Assembly (NCBI RefSeq): GCF_910592395.1
Contig: NC_088323.1
Coordinates: 4,092,001 to 4,156,000, forward strand
Reading direction: 5' to 3'
DNA from: Lineus longissimus
Lineage: Eukaryota; Nemertea; Pilidiophora; Heteronemertea; Lineidae
DNA: 64,000 nt
The notes under the pieces are model-generated. The model was not told the origin of the DNA. It was given only the letters and a program-made list of their open reading frames with translations, and made no database searches. Below, piece by piece: positions 12,652-24,227 of this stretch. Every line of letters starts with the position of its first letter. Position 1 is the stretch's first letter. The translations under genes and the position numbers were made by a program.

Positions 12652-13228
12652 CTGAAGAATATCGGACAAACAAATATGACTTCTAATCCTTCTAAATTAT
12701 AAACACAGTATCTCCTAACAGAACAGATCATCATGATATCTCGTCAAACAGTGGCAAATTGACAAATCGTTCACTCACCACTCACTTCCGCCCAACTATC
12801 CAGCACGTGCGAATTTGTCAAGGCTCGTAACGTAACAAGATAACAACCTGTTGAAATGCAATTCTGCAATGCGTTGGTGAACGCCCGGCACGCCTTTATA
12901 TCGGATACTTGGCATGCCAATCAAGTCATAAACTGTGGATAAACGAGCCAATGAAAATGAAGCAACGTAAAAAGGGACGCTGGCCACAGTGCAGAAATTA
13001 GCCAATGAAAATGAAGCCACGTGAAAAAAGCGTGTCAGCGCTCACCTCTGCACTGGCTGGCCCGTCCAATTTTGACATCACTTTGAAGTTGCAGCTGCAG
13101 ACGGAGCCTATTTCAAATGTCTCGACGCCAGACTGTCGGGATTGAGATTTTGGACAACCTCGTAATTCTGACGTGTTTCTCTTGCTATTTGTCCCTCGTG
13201 CACAAAATGCGAGAGTTTGGTCAGTGGG

Positions 13229-14628
13229 GCGAGGATGTTGATGCAAGTTACACAGCTGACACTTGAAAGACATGCCAAGGTTTCAGGCGGGAAACGGCAA
13301 TAGGCAGGTTTTGCAGGTAGTTGATAAAGCTTGGAATCAGTGAAACCTTGGAACCAGTGATAAACCTTGGAATCAGTCCTAAAAATGCATAAAAACATGA
13401 AATAATGCCATTCGAACCTAACGTGGTTACGAATCAACATTTGGAGCTTATTCTTACATGATCAGATCGGAATTTTATGGTAATTTAGAAATCTGTCGCA
13501 CATCTGATTCAATAGTCTATATTTTAGAACAACCCAGTTGTACCTCGCCTCCAGTGTACAGTACTGATCTCCCAAATATGGGAAGACACGCCCACCACAC
13601 ACCCATAATATAGACCAATAGCGCTCCGCTTATAAATACGCCACCACCACGCGGGGCCTTTTCGATCAGACGAGTTGCTTGGGAAGTTGGGGGCCTGTCA
13701 TGCATTATGCATGGATAAGGTTGACGACTATGTCTAGGCCTAATTGTCTATGATTGACTGATATTTTATAACAAACGATGAATAAAAGAAGCCTAGTCAT
13801 GTATGTTTATTACCGAAGTTTGCGGATGAAAATTTCCTTCCCCGTGAGCGATTTCTTACATCTTCCAGTACGCATCGAGGGATGCAGAGACCTTTGTGAC
13901 GTCACCAGTTATAAGCGGTTTTTTTTATTCACGTGTGTGTTTGTCCTATGATCTCGTGCATCTAGTACCGAGCATAATACTTTATCGTCTATGGAATACA
14001 AAACAATCATAAAAACAAATTTTTGCTTCCATTGAAGAGAAATAAAATATTTTAACGACCACAGCGCATTGCCAATTGATGACGTCATCCTCCACATTAA
14101 AAATGTTGGCTTCTGAACCAACTGGCAAATTGCTATCAATAAAGTCAGCTGGGACGAGACTGTCAGTTGGGAGGGTATAAATCGTGGAAGGAACGCACCC
14201 GATTTCCCGCGCTATTTGCACAGTGATTCCATGGTTTACATTGAATATTCCAAGGTTTATCAGTGTTTCCAAGGTTTCACTAATTCCATACTTTATCAAC
14301 TACCGGTTTTGCAAGCCTTACGAAGACGACTAAGTAGGCTACGTAAATGTATTCAAATAAATGTATTTTACGAACTTGGTACATAGAGGTTTTTTTAAAT
14401 TGCCCGAGTCCTCCCAAACTTAGAATACATAAACGATAATTCACGAGGATTTGATGACACCACATACATTCGTACTTCGTTGCGTTCGGACCAATTCCAA
14501 AACCTGCTTATAGCCAGCTGGGAGAGATTCACGACTTGTACGGCGAGGATGGAAGCAGGTGACACTGATTGACGCATGCCAAAACAGGCCAAGGTCTTTC
14601 CGCGGGGAACGGCAATAGGCAGGTTTCA
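13229..14628. repeat. Duplicated module, direct and inverted copies
   Basis: A direct repeat starts GCGAGGATG and ends GGCAATAGGCAGGTTT (13229-13311 and 14543-14626), with scattered substitutions. An inverted repeat links 13310-13375 and 14246-14312; both read CCAAGGTTTATCA and CTTTATCAACTACC when oriented alike. CCTTGGAATCAGT is itself present three times in tandem at 13329-13378. No coding function is evident. Confidence 0.6.
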
Positions 14629-15928
14629 AAGGCCTTACAAATTAGAAAGTAGAGCTTGGCGAACGACGAAATGCGTAAATGTATTTTATTCCACGCACAA
14701 CGGCACACGGGTACCGGCGGTAGTCGGCAGACAACCATTTCTTTTCATCTCTGATGAACCCCCCCCCCCCCCCCCCTACCCACCCTCTCCAACACTCGAT
14801 TTATTTGAAAGAATCTGTTGATACCTAGTTCGGCTACCCCGAAGGCCCTGGGCTGCCGTTCTATGCCCACAAAACGGGTAATTTACTAATTTTCATAGCT
14901 GGTCAGCCCAATGAACTGAGGTAACATTTGCCTAAAAACAAGCCAGAAACAATCGCCAATTGCGCGTACAATAATGAAAATTACGTCGTTGACCCAAACT
15001 ATCAATCGCAAAAATCGATTACTAAAATGTTCGAAGTCCATGAATTTCTGCATTTCAATTGTCCTGATCGGGACCTCGTCTGCGGAATCAGGCTACCGGA
15101 TATGAATAGTAAGTTCATATTCAACAGTTGGCCCACGATAAAGGCCTGGAAATTGTTTGTTGCGAAGTACCTTCAAGTTTGTAAGGGTGGAATTATCTCT
15201 TTCGCAACGTGGAATCGGAAACTCGTGTTTTCTTGTTTCAATATTATTGGCTGGAAAATGTAAGTGCATGGGTGTAATCTATCATTTAATTGATTGTCGA
15301 AATTTGTCTTCCGAAGTTATTCTAACAGAAATCGGTTCGAGCCCCCTTAGGAGTCACAAAATGATCATGTGCAACAGATAATGATATGTGCAACTTAAAG
15401 GATGCCTATAGGCAAGAGCTGGGGGGGGGGGGGGGGGGGGGAGTAATTGGCCATCCATCTTCAGGTGAATAACAAAAAACAGTAAGGGCACTGGGTCATG
15501 TTAGACTCAGCGCTACATAGCTTAAATAGTTTCAACATATTGTGAAATGTGAGAGATCCCTATTGGCAACTTTGTGTAACTATATTTTGCCCACCAGCTG
15601 CCGACTGTAGATCCCCTTTATGTAAGACAAGGCCTGGTGCGTCTAAATCTCTAACGCCTGTGGAGATATTGGCTATCCAGGTGTCGTTTCAGTGGTCATG
15701 CAGAGGTGGCGTTTTACATATAAAATACAAAAGGACAGTCTCATGTTTATCTCGTCTCTTTAAAATGCCAAAATAGATAAATAGAAAGTCGACATGATCC
15801 GGTATGATGTACAGTTGGGTGGCCTATATTTTATTGGTGGAATGACCCTTTGACCAGGACAATCATGATATTTCAGACAGCTTGTTTGCACTGATGAGGC
15901 TTAATTATACGCTAAACATGCATGTTGT

Positions 15929-16058
15929 GACAATGGGCGATATGAATAAAGACTAGCAAATGCTTTTACTTCAATTCTGTACAGAAAGGCCTAGTGTAAA
16001 TGTACATAAAGTTTTAGATAAAAGCATTTGCTAGTCTTTATTCATATCACCCAATGTC
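15929..16058. mobile_element. Foldback element with 39 bp arms
   Basis: The arms at 15929-15967 and 16020-16058 are reverse complements over 39 bp with two mismatches; the core is AAAGCATTTGCTAGTCTTTA. The loop is about 52 bp. This could form a strong hairpin and resembles a tiny non-autonomous DNA transposon or a foldback remnant. No target-site duplication is obvious. Confidence 0.7.
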
Positions 16059-16859
16059 CGTGTTGCCATTATACTGCATTGCCTATTTCAGAACAACTCT
16101 CATTTAGAAGTCCTTACGTTGAGATTATTGCCATCGTCGTTGTTGGTCAGTCAAGGGGACATAAGTTGAATTTAAGTTACTTAGTCTCATGGTTGTTCCA
16201 TTATAATTTTTTTTCTTCCTGAATATGAATGTGTTCTGCATAAAAGGACATGATGAAGTTTCAGTTGCCTAAACCATGGAGTTATTATCAAATCTTAATA
16301 ATACATCCATGCCTAAACAATGTGGTCACATGCAGTGGTCAAATAAAGCCGCCACGGCCAAAACGTATCGATTTTATGATAAATTTTGATAAAAATTTCA
16401 GATTGTCATCAAATGAAAAACAGCAGAGAGAGCAGCAGCTGGAAACATCTAGGCAAGGATTATTAACTGGACATCTGGAGTCTGATGCGTGAATGGTCAG
16501 AATTGAATTCAGAGACTGGTTACTAGTATTTAGATGACGAGTTTATGAATAATGGTACCACATGCAGGTCACGTTAAGTGTCGGCGAGTTAAAAGTCAGT
16601 TTCGTGTAGATGATCACGGTGTGCCAGTAACGGATTTCGGATGTGGACGACGGACATTTCATTGTGTTGTCGGTAATGAAGTAATGACCGATGGCTTGTT
16701 TAAATCAGATGCGGGCCTTCTAGTAGATAACAGTTAAAACAATTTCGATACTGTGACAAATCATGATCACGTTAATGAGTTTCGTTTTAGTCAGTTACGG
16801 CCAATGACAGGTACAATGACTCAGTATTGATGTTCAACATTTGACTTCATGACAGCTGG

Positions 16860-18616
16860 TTGGAAATAAGGATCATGTGGCAAGGAGGAGGGAGATCTAT
16901 CAGTGGATTAGCGAGAAGGGCAGTGGCACCGTCTACAACTTCTCCATGTACCCGGTTAAAAAGACCAATTAGACGAAGGATAGCAACAGAAATTGGCTTG
17001 TGTACCACAGACAAAATCCAACTTTCAATGCTCTCGTTGTTATCGAACGGACTCTACCAACGTTTTCCTGTTAAAAAGCTACTTCAAACCTTTCATGCTA
17101 GTCCTGTTTCGTATGGATGTGCTCCTGGAAGAAGGGTGCTCATGACCCTCCCCACGCGCCCTGCGAAGGCTGGTTTGGCGGACACCATAAAAATCCGAGA
17201 CGCTACGATGTATGACAAAGACGCTATCCTCGCGATCGACTCCATTTACGAGAAGGGCTATGACCCCTTGTTCAGTCAGTATGAGGAACACTTGTTGGCA
17301 CCCTACAGGCACTGTTATGTAGCGGAGAACAAAAACAGGGAGATGGTAAGTTTTAGAATGAATTCAAGTACCAGTGGTCAGCATCATGAGGTGGAAACAT
17401 CACTAGTAAAGGCATCGTCGGATTTTAGTGATTCGTACCATTGGCGGCATAAACGAGAGAGCCTACTGCTTCGGCTTTTTCAGTTTAGGTCTTGAAAGCA
17501 AAAATGAAAGTGTGTATCGACTATTTTAGAACAATTACGGTAAAATGATACGATGTCGAATATCGAGTTATTTTTAAACTTTTTATCTTCAGCTTGGTTA
17601 TTTTTGCGCCACAGTTGTTGATGCGGGGACGACTCTGTCCTTTACCCCCAGCAGACAGTTAGAACCCAATCTTGTCCCTTTTTTCCATGATCATTTGGCA
17701 GAGGACATCGCCCGCAAATCACCAAATTTGACGCAGAGTTTTGGCGTGTTTTACTTCCAAGATGGCCGATACGAACCGGAAGTGACAAAACAGATGAGGG
17801 AATATGGGAAGGAAATTATGAGGCGGGTAAGTCTAAGGTAGCACAGCATTATTAGGTTGATTGTGATGTCGGGAAAATTGATGACAGCTGATCTAAAGGA
17901 AAATGGCTTTAAAAAATCCAGTGTCCAGTAAACAAGAATATAAACCGGTATATTATGGACGAATTGGCGACCTGTATGGAGGGGTAAATCATGAAACTGA
18001 TGGATGGTTCTAGGATCTTCCCGTCGAATATCATAAACATGACCACGTGTTTGTTTTGCAGCCTGTTTGTCGTCTGGAAATTCCCATTGAAGATGTAATG
18101 GAACAAGTCCAAGTTCTAGAAAGGAAGAAGCCAAGCAGAGTGACGAAAATCAGGCCCTCGCTACTCTGGGAGTTTCTAGATAATACAAAGCGCGAATTTC
18201 TCTTCCCCGACGATAAAATGATCATTTGCGGGGAAGGATACGGCATGAATAATAGCAACTTGGATATGCTGTGGGGAACAAAGATCCGAAATGTTCACCT
18301 CACGGCCGACGAAGGGGACTCGCCACATCACGCTGTAGCGGTGAGCGTCCGCAACAACTATCTTGCCCAGAAAGCCATGATACACTTTGTAGATATTTAT
18401 GCAAATTGTGATACAGAAGTGTTCGACCATTTTGTTTCCCAGGTTCACGATTCGTTGCGTCATCGGGGTTGTTTTGACGTCAATCATGTCTATAAAGCAC
18501 ACTTGCCAGCCGAAACGAACGTTGACCTATTTTTGGAAAAGTGTCAAGAATATTTGAAACTGCTGATCGTGAACCAATCAAAGCAGGCTGTGTCCCTTGT
18601 GTCCTTTGAACTTTGA
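16860..18616 (+). CDS. GNAT-like N-acetyltransferase (histidine N-acetyltransferase/NAT16-like)
   Basis: Three exons join in phase 0: 16860-17345, 17593-17826 and 18062-18616, each with GTAAGT-type donors and pyrimidine-rich acceptors. The first Met gives 424 aa; the Met at 17142 gives 330 aa and begins just before the conserved part, so the true start is uncertain and the basic N-terminus may be untranslated or a targeting sequence. The fold starts at DTIKIRDATMYDKDAILAID, followed by a YDPLFSQYEEHLL segment like the N-terminal part of the NAT16/histidine acetyltransferase family; the long C-terminal half also fits that family's length and layout. Family members transfer acetyl from acetyl-CoA to small molecules. 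The glycine-rich acetyl-CoA loop (R/Q-x-x-G-x-G/A) is not visible where expected in exon 2, so activity is doubtful. The gene converges on the F-box gene, with 460 bp between the two stop codons. Confidence 0.62.
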
Positions 18617-19076
18617 CCAGTTTGAAAGAATCAGCATAGTTAGGTCGCGTTGGTTTCCCGCTGTAACGGAATCCGATTATCCCCCATTATCTCCCAATGA
18701 GGGGGCTGCGCTTCATTTGCCTCCTAAACCGGAAGAGACCAAATGTACGCTTGTACACGGTGCTAGTCTATCACTAAGCAACCGTTACCAATGTCGAGGC
18801 TTGGAGATTTACTATCCTAGGTGGGATGTGAGATAGCCTTCTCCCAACTTCGAACTTTGTAGTCTGTCCCCGTTACCCCCCCCCCCCCCCCCCCCCTCGT
18901 TGTAAACAAATGAAAAGGTCTAATTTCGCAGTTGTGTCTTATAGTAACTTTTTATTTTGGGGATTTTTTTGTCCAAACATGCTAGAGGGAACTTACCTTC
19001 CAAAATTCCCTACTTTTACACTTATCGATCTAAAATCTCACTACAAACACCGCGGTGGGTGCGCATGCGGTGCGTT
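18617..19076. other. Convergent intergenic region with poly-C tract
   Basis: This holds the 3' flanks of two convergent genes. A C21 tract lies at 18876-18896. TTTATT at 18951-18956 reads AATAAA on the minus strand, 121 bp past the F-box stop codon, and is a plausible poly(A) signal for it. Confidence 0.5.
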
Positions 19077-21030
19077 CTAATTATCAATGATATCACCATC
19101 CAAAAGTGACGGGTCGGTCTCAAAGACGAAGTCTAGACCTCGTGACGTGATCATGTCGGCGAAGTCTTCTGCCGTCATCTGAATCTCAAAGCAGTCGTAT
19201 ATGGAAGCACAACAGCTTGTCGCGTGGAAATATTGGAGGGCTGGAAAGGTTGGAATATACGGTGTAACAGAAAAGATTGCACACAGAAAAGATTGCACCT
19301 TTGATTTTGATTGAAATATCAATCTTGTTTTGTTACTTAGTGGGGTATTTACAACATCAACTCCAGTTCATCTCATTCGAAGTAAGAAGCATTTTAGGGT
19401 TCAAGTGTCCTGCTGAAGGACACAACAGACGAAACAGAATTGATCCGCCTTCTCGACGACCAACTCACGACTTCATGATTATTAATCCGGTACTTTTACT
19501 GCATGATCTCCAGAATGGAATATCTGATCCTACCTATTTTGTTCTCTCGCTGTAGTATACAAATCTCCTCAATCAACGTTGCCATAAACATGCTGCAGAG
19601 GGAGAAAGATCGAAGCTTTTTGCAACGCGTCACCAGGATCAGGATCGCTTCGTCGAAATAGGTGTGATTATTGTCGATAGAGAGCTCTAGTGTTTCTGAA
19701 ATAGAGAGGTTTTGAACTTATCTTAAACGTAAGGAACCGATGCTAAAGAGATTAGGAGCTTTTACCCAAACGTAACCTTGCTTATTCTGTGCCGAGCCAT
19801 GCGGATATGTACGGCACATAAACGCCTACCTCTCGCAGAGGAAACACGACGGCCGCGACTGATCAACTTACCCAAGCAGTGCGAGAAGTTCTCAGTGGTG
19901 TAACTGATGAAACCAGGTACCCAGGACTCGTCTTCCAAGTCCACGCCCGTCCAGACTCTCAAGGACGTGAGGGGTGTCTCCGGCGGTAGAAGAGGGACGA
20001 TGTCCGGTTACGTACAGATGCTGTCGAATTCAAACTCCACCTGCAGCTCGGGACAAAGCGCTCTCACGGCCTTCCAAGTTCTTCCGTTGATTCGGTGTCC
20101 ATGTGGGTCGCGCTCGTGGACTCGTACTGTAAGATGACGTAACCGGCCACGCGTCTTCTTGGCAACACCTAGCAAAATCTCCTCGGAGAGACAGTTGAAA
20201 TTTATCGCGAGTTTCCGAAGATTTGTGAATGATGTTATGATCTTTTGAATATTTGGCACCCGGTACACAGCAATGCCGTGCTGGAAGAAGTCTATAAGAT
20301 TCAGAGTGGCGACCTGCGGTCCGCTTCCCTTTGCTAGTGCCTGCAGCAGCCGCCTCCCCGTAACTAGTCTCACATACGTCTCCGGAAGCTTCACGACCCG
20401 CATCCGCGTCTGCCCGCGGAACATCTTACACATTCCGTTGACTAAATCACGATCTCGGGTCTTGATCACGTCGAACTTCCTGAATCTGTCCAATCCGAGC
20501 CTATTGATAACCAAGGCACGTAACTTCGGTTTCTTTTCGGTGATGTTGCTGATTATTTGAGCTAGATTTTCCTTCAAGCGAAATCTCGTCAAGAAGCCCC
20601 GTGATTGGCAAGCGATGCTAAGTTGATGTAAATTGCCGGCAAACTGTTCAAAGTACTGCACGGCCTTCCGATCTGACTTGTGGTCGATTCCAAGTTGTAC
20701 ATGTCTCCTCCTCCAGAGCGCGGCGGTTCGAACTAACCTGGCCCACGTGGTGCAGGTCTGAGCCATGCTACCACGGTCCGAATCCTCCAGGTATTTCATG
20801 ACCATGATGACCGCTAGCTCAGGCAGGTTTGACCAATCTGTTCGCGAACAATTTTCGGGAACTAATTCAGGCAAGTTTGACCTGTTATTTTGCGTGCAGT
20901 CTTCTTGCTGGTCCGAGTCGTACACTTCAAACATTCCACTGGCACTATGAATTGCAAATCGTCGCTTTATCATGTTTTTTTTCAATTTCTTTTCGGAATA
21001 AATATCTCTTTGCGTCGTGACATCAATCAT
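19077..21030 (-). CDS. F-box/LRR protein (FBXO33/FBXO39-like), interrupted by an in-frame TAA
   Basis: Exons on the minus strand are 21030-19872, 19695-19534 and 19240-19077, all joining in phase 1. An F-box lies at about residues 65-115 (WSNLPELAVIMVMKYLEDSD, then TCTTWARLVRTAALW), followed by leucine-rich segments such as LRALVINRLGLDRF, LRKLAINFNCLSEE and LETLELSID-like stretches into exons 2 and 3. The order resembles FBXO33/FBXO39, substrate adaptors of SCF ubiquitin ligases. A TAA at 20008-20010 truncates the product to 340 aa. The same frame stays open for 45 more codons (PDIVPLLPPETPLTSL matches the expected family segment) to a good donor, then through two intact exons to a TAA at 19077. 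Without that stop the protein would be about 490 aa. Nonsense allele, recent pseudogene, readthrough or sequence error all remain possible. Confidence 0.83.
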
Positions 21031-21060
21031 TCGTGACTATGACGTCATGGTCAAGGTCAC
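21031..21060 (-). promoter_or_regulatory. CRE and TCAAGGTCA sites just upstream of the F-box gene
   Basis: The palindrome TGACGTCA (21040-21047) and TCAAGGTCA (21051-21059) lie 10-30 bp upstream of the F-box start codon. The first is the consensus cAMP-response/ATF element; the second is the extended half-site of SF-1/ERR-type nuclear receptors. Function is inferred from motif match and position only. Confidence 0.35.
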
Positions 21061-22539
21061 GTTGTGTGGGCAATCCGCTGGGTTAATCAAATTCAAAAAG
21101 GTGCCATTTTACTATCCCTTGGCGTCAAACTGAACTTAACCAGAGTCTTTCAAATAAATTTGTTCATATTTGAAAGACTCTGACTTAACCAAGGAGATAA
21201 CGCCACTAGGAGTATCAAATCTGGAAGCGACTGCTTTGTAATCAGTCCCTGTTTAAAAGGAATAAAAACGCCTACTCAAATTCGACGATAAACATTTAAT
21301 TCACTATCAGAAACATAAATATTTGCACTCAAACTAACATAAAACAAACAAAATTCGAGAAAATACAAAATAGAACATTTATGTACAACAACAGTTAGTC
21401 AAATAAGTCGGCTCTTCTCTCGAGTCCCGAATACCTTGGAAAGTTTATCTCTTCAACTTTTGCGTCATCATTTTAACCACAGGATGATAATATTTACCAA
21501 TAAATACAGTCGAAACCCGGTCGGCGACCACCCTGATAAAAGTTTTTCTTGACCAACCACATGTACATATAAACCAAATTCTTTTTTTTCTTCTTTGAAC
21601 CAACTCCATGTAAACTTATCTGGACCTGTTTTTTTCTTTGAACTAAGTATATTTCAAGCCTGTTTTTAAAATTTCATACCGGTTTTATCTTGAAGCAACT
21701 ATATTCAAACCAATTCAGGCAGTTGCATGAGAGCACACAAAGCAATGACGAAGTTCGCAAATAATAAACACAAGTTGACGAGGTAAACTCTTCAAGGGGA
21801 GGGTTCAAGTGGCGCAAACAGGCGCCATTCTTCCACTAGTTTGGCTGATGGTTCGATGTCATTTTTGTAGAAAGTATGCCTTGAGATGTAAATTATCCTT
21901 GTACTGGTCACATTGGTCCGTACATTCTGCTGAGGAGATCCATTCAAATCACCTCTTGAATGAGTATAGGTCAACAAAAGGTTTCTCATTCTAAATCAAT
22001 TTTTCCGTCAAACTCTCTCCGTTCTCTAGGATTTTGCTATTGAATTTTGCGTCCAGTACAACATGCTAGTTCGAAGCATCGCCTTTGCGTCAATAGCAGG
22101 TTCACTTGATATTTCACCTTTAGGAGAGAACTTGATCGACTGAAAAACTAGTCATCAAGAGTGAAAGACTCTGTGTCATGACTAGATTCGGAAACCTTTT
22201 GTTTCAGCACCTGCTCATTCAAGAGGATTTCTGAATGAATTTCCTTTATTGAATGCATAGACCAAAGTGACCTAGGACAATTGACATTTCTGCGCTTAGA
22301 TTCTGCAAAATTAACATAGAGCCATATATCAACTCTACCAGTGGCAGAATGGCACCCTTATAGCCAATGCACCTCAAAGACAGCGAGAGTAATATTTTGG
22401 AATAAAAATTACATTAATCTGTTGAAATAAGATTGTCGAATTTGAGGTAGCTAAATTTCTCCAAATATTTCTTCACGAAACTAACATGCATACCCACTCA
22501 AGTTTTCAGAAATTGACCTGTGAACGAGGTAGTTTTAAA
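21061..22539. other. Intergenic region with a 15 bp-arm hairpin
   Basis: I see no gene. The arms AGAGTCTTTCAAATA (21142-21156) and TATTTGAAAGACTCT (21167-21181) are perfect reverse complements with a 10 bp loop. The rest is AT-rich and single-copy within this window. Confidence 0.5.
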
Positions 22540-23105
22540 ATCAATGCTCAAGGGAATCAGTCTAGTAGTGTATAGTTAATCAATGCTCAAGGGAAACTTC
22601 AGTTCAGTGAATAGCCAGTGCTCAAGGGGACCTATAGTCCCGTAAAGTTAATCAATGCTCAAGGGAAATTATGGTCCCGTGAAGTTATTCAATGCTCAAG
22701 GGAAACTTCAGTTCAATGAATAGCCAGCTGTGTCCAAGGGAACCTATAGTCCCGTGAAGTTAATCAATGCTGAAGGGAAACTATGGTCCCGTGAAGTTAA
22801 TCAATGCTCAAAAGGGGACCTATAGTCCCGTAAAGGTATTCAATGCTCAAGGGGACCTATAGTCCCGTGAAGTTAATCAATGCTCAAGGGAAACTATGGT
22901 CCCGTGAAGTTAATCAATGCTCAAGGGAAACTTCAGTCGAGTGAAAAGCCAGTGCTCAAGGGGAACTATAGTCCCCTGAAGTTAATCAATGCTCAAGGGA
23001 AACTTCAGTCGAGTGAAAAGCCAGTGCTCAAGGGGAACTATAGTCCCGTGAAGTTTGTTAATGCTCAAAGGAAGTAAGTTCAGTGAAGTTAACTTATGCT
23101 CAGGG
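22540..23105. repeat. 37 bp minisatellite, about 15 copies
   Basis: The consensus runs GAAGTTAATCAATGCTCAAG, GGAAACTATGGTCCCGT; adjacent copies at 22869 and 22906 are exactly 37 bp apart. Two sub-types alternate: one with ACTATAGTCCCGTGAAG and one with ACTTCAGTTCAGTGAA plus TAGCCAGTG. Three stray copies sit at about 23505-23610. A 65-codon plus-strand open frame in the array is only a repeat by-product. Confidence 0.9.
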
Positions 23106-24227
23106 GAATCTACGTGACGTTTACGTCTACCTACACGTCCATAATGTACTATTTGGTGTCCGATTACTTAAAGTGACTGCTAATTGAACAGATGGACTGC
23201 TCATTATTTTAGGATTTTTTTCAGTATGCCAATGTTTCATCAACAGTACTCTAGCTGGTTGTATTGAAAGTATATGTATTCAGTTGACTTAGAAGGCAGA
23301 CGTCCATGTATGTCCATGACAATACCAGAAAATAGTAGTACTTTTATAGTCAAATGCATGTAGTACTTTTTAGTATGTCCCTTTAAAGTTTCTATATGTA
23401 GCCTGCTCTGGCGCTAAGAACTCCACATCAAACACGAAAAATGCAAGAAAACAAATATTTGTGCGTCTGTACGATCCAGAACGATACACGATTGGAGCAT
23501 TTTGCATCCAAGGAAACTATAGTCCGGTAAGTTAGCCAATGCTCTAGGGAAACTATAGTGACTCGTAAAGTTAGCCAATGCTCGAGGGAAACTTTAGCCC
23601 AATGAAGTATAATGCAACACCAATGAAGGCAATAATTATGTACATCCCATTAACATAACGACCCGTTTCATTCCAAATAACCGAAACTTACAAGATACAA
23701 GATGAATAGATACCCTACATTCATGATCGTCTTATGCACAGTTCCAATTTTTTGTTACTTCAGTTTATGTGAAGGGGGGGGGGGGGGGTCTGTTGCCTGA
23801 GAGATCTAGATCTACAATGGCGTTTTTGAATATGCATTTCTCTTTTTTTTTGTTCGATGCCACTGTGATTGTTGACTGTTTGATCAATCAAAAATGAAAA
23901 ATTCGATCATTCAAAAATCATCACAAAAGGACAATGCGACAAAAAACTGCCTCGAACTTTTTCATACTTGTATCTTGAAAACTTCGGCATATACACATAC
24001 ATGATGTAGATTGTTTTTGTTTGACTGGTTCCTTGTCCTCAAACAGCAGCCGGTCATGTAAGTATACTTCGGGGTCCGGGGACCAGTCTCATTTTGTTCG
24101 GCCCAGTTAAGCTACAACAGAGCACGATATGCAAGCACTGTTGCAGCGTCTGGGACCAGTCGAGTCAGTAAAAACAGTTCTCTCTCCAGACAAACGTCAC
24201 CTGATGAATACTACTGACTATACGGGA
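23106..24227. other. Intergenic region 3' of the ligand gene
   Basis: It holds the stray minisatellite copies (23505-23610) and a G15 tract (23774-23788). Nothing coding was recognised. The part nearest 24227 should include the 3' UTR of the ligand gene. Confidence 0.5.

Larger units (their letters stand above)
11421..16859. other. Region without a confident gene
   Basis: I see no recognisable coding gene. 12100-12300 is relatively GC-rich. 12480-12651 holds one exon-like minus-strand segment, listed separately. 12950-13030 has two copies of AGCCAATGAAAATGAAGC about 52 bp apart, the second followed by CACGTG. 13229-14630 contains direct and inverted duplications. TGACGTCA-type sites occur near 13898 and 14081. 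There is a C19 tract (14759-14777), a G21 tract (15421-15441) and a foldback at 15929-16058. Short plus-strand open frames in 14.5-16.8 kb have no domain I recognise. Confidence 0.6.

Noticed and set aside
13108-13440. 110-codon minus-strand open frame
   Set aside because: It spans the duplicated module and the CCTTGGAATCAGT triplication; the peptide matches no known family.
15334-15350. GGTTCGAGCCC, a tRNA B-box-like match
   Set aside because: No A box or cloverleaf can be drawn from the upstream sequence.
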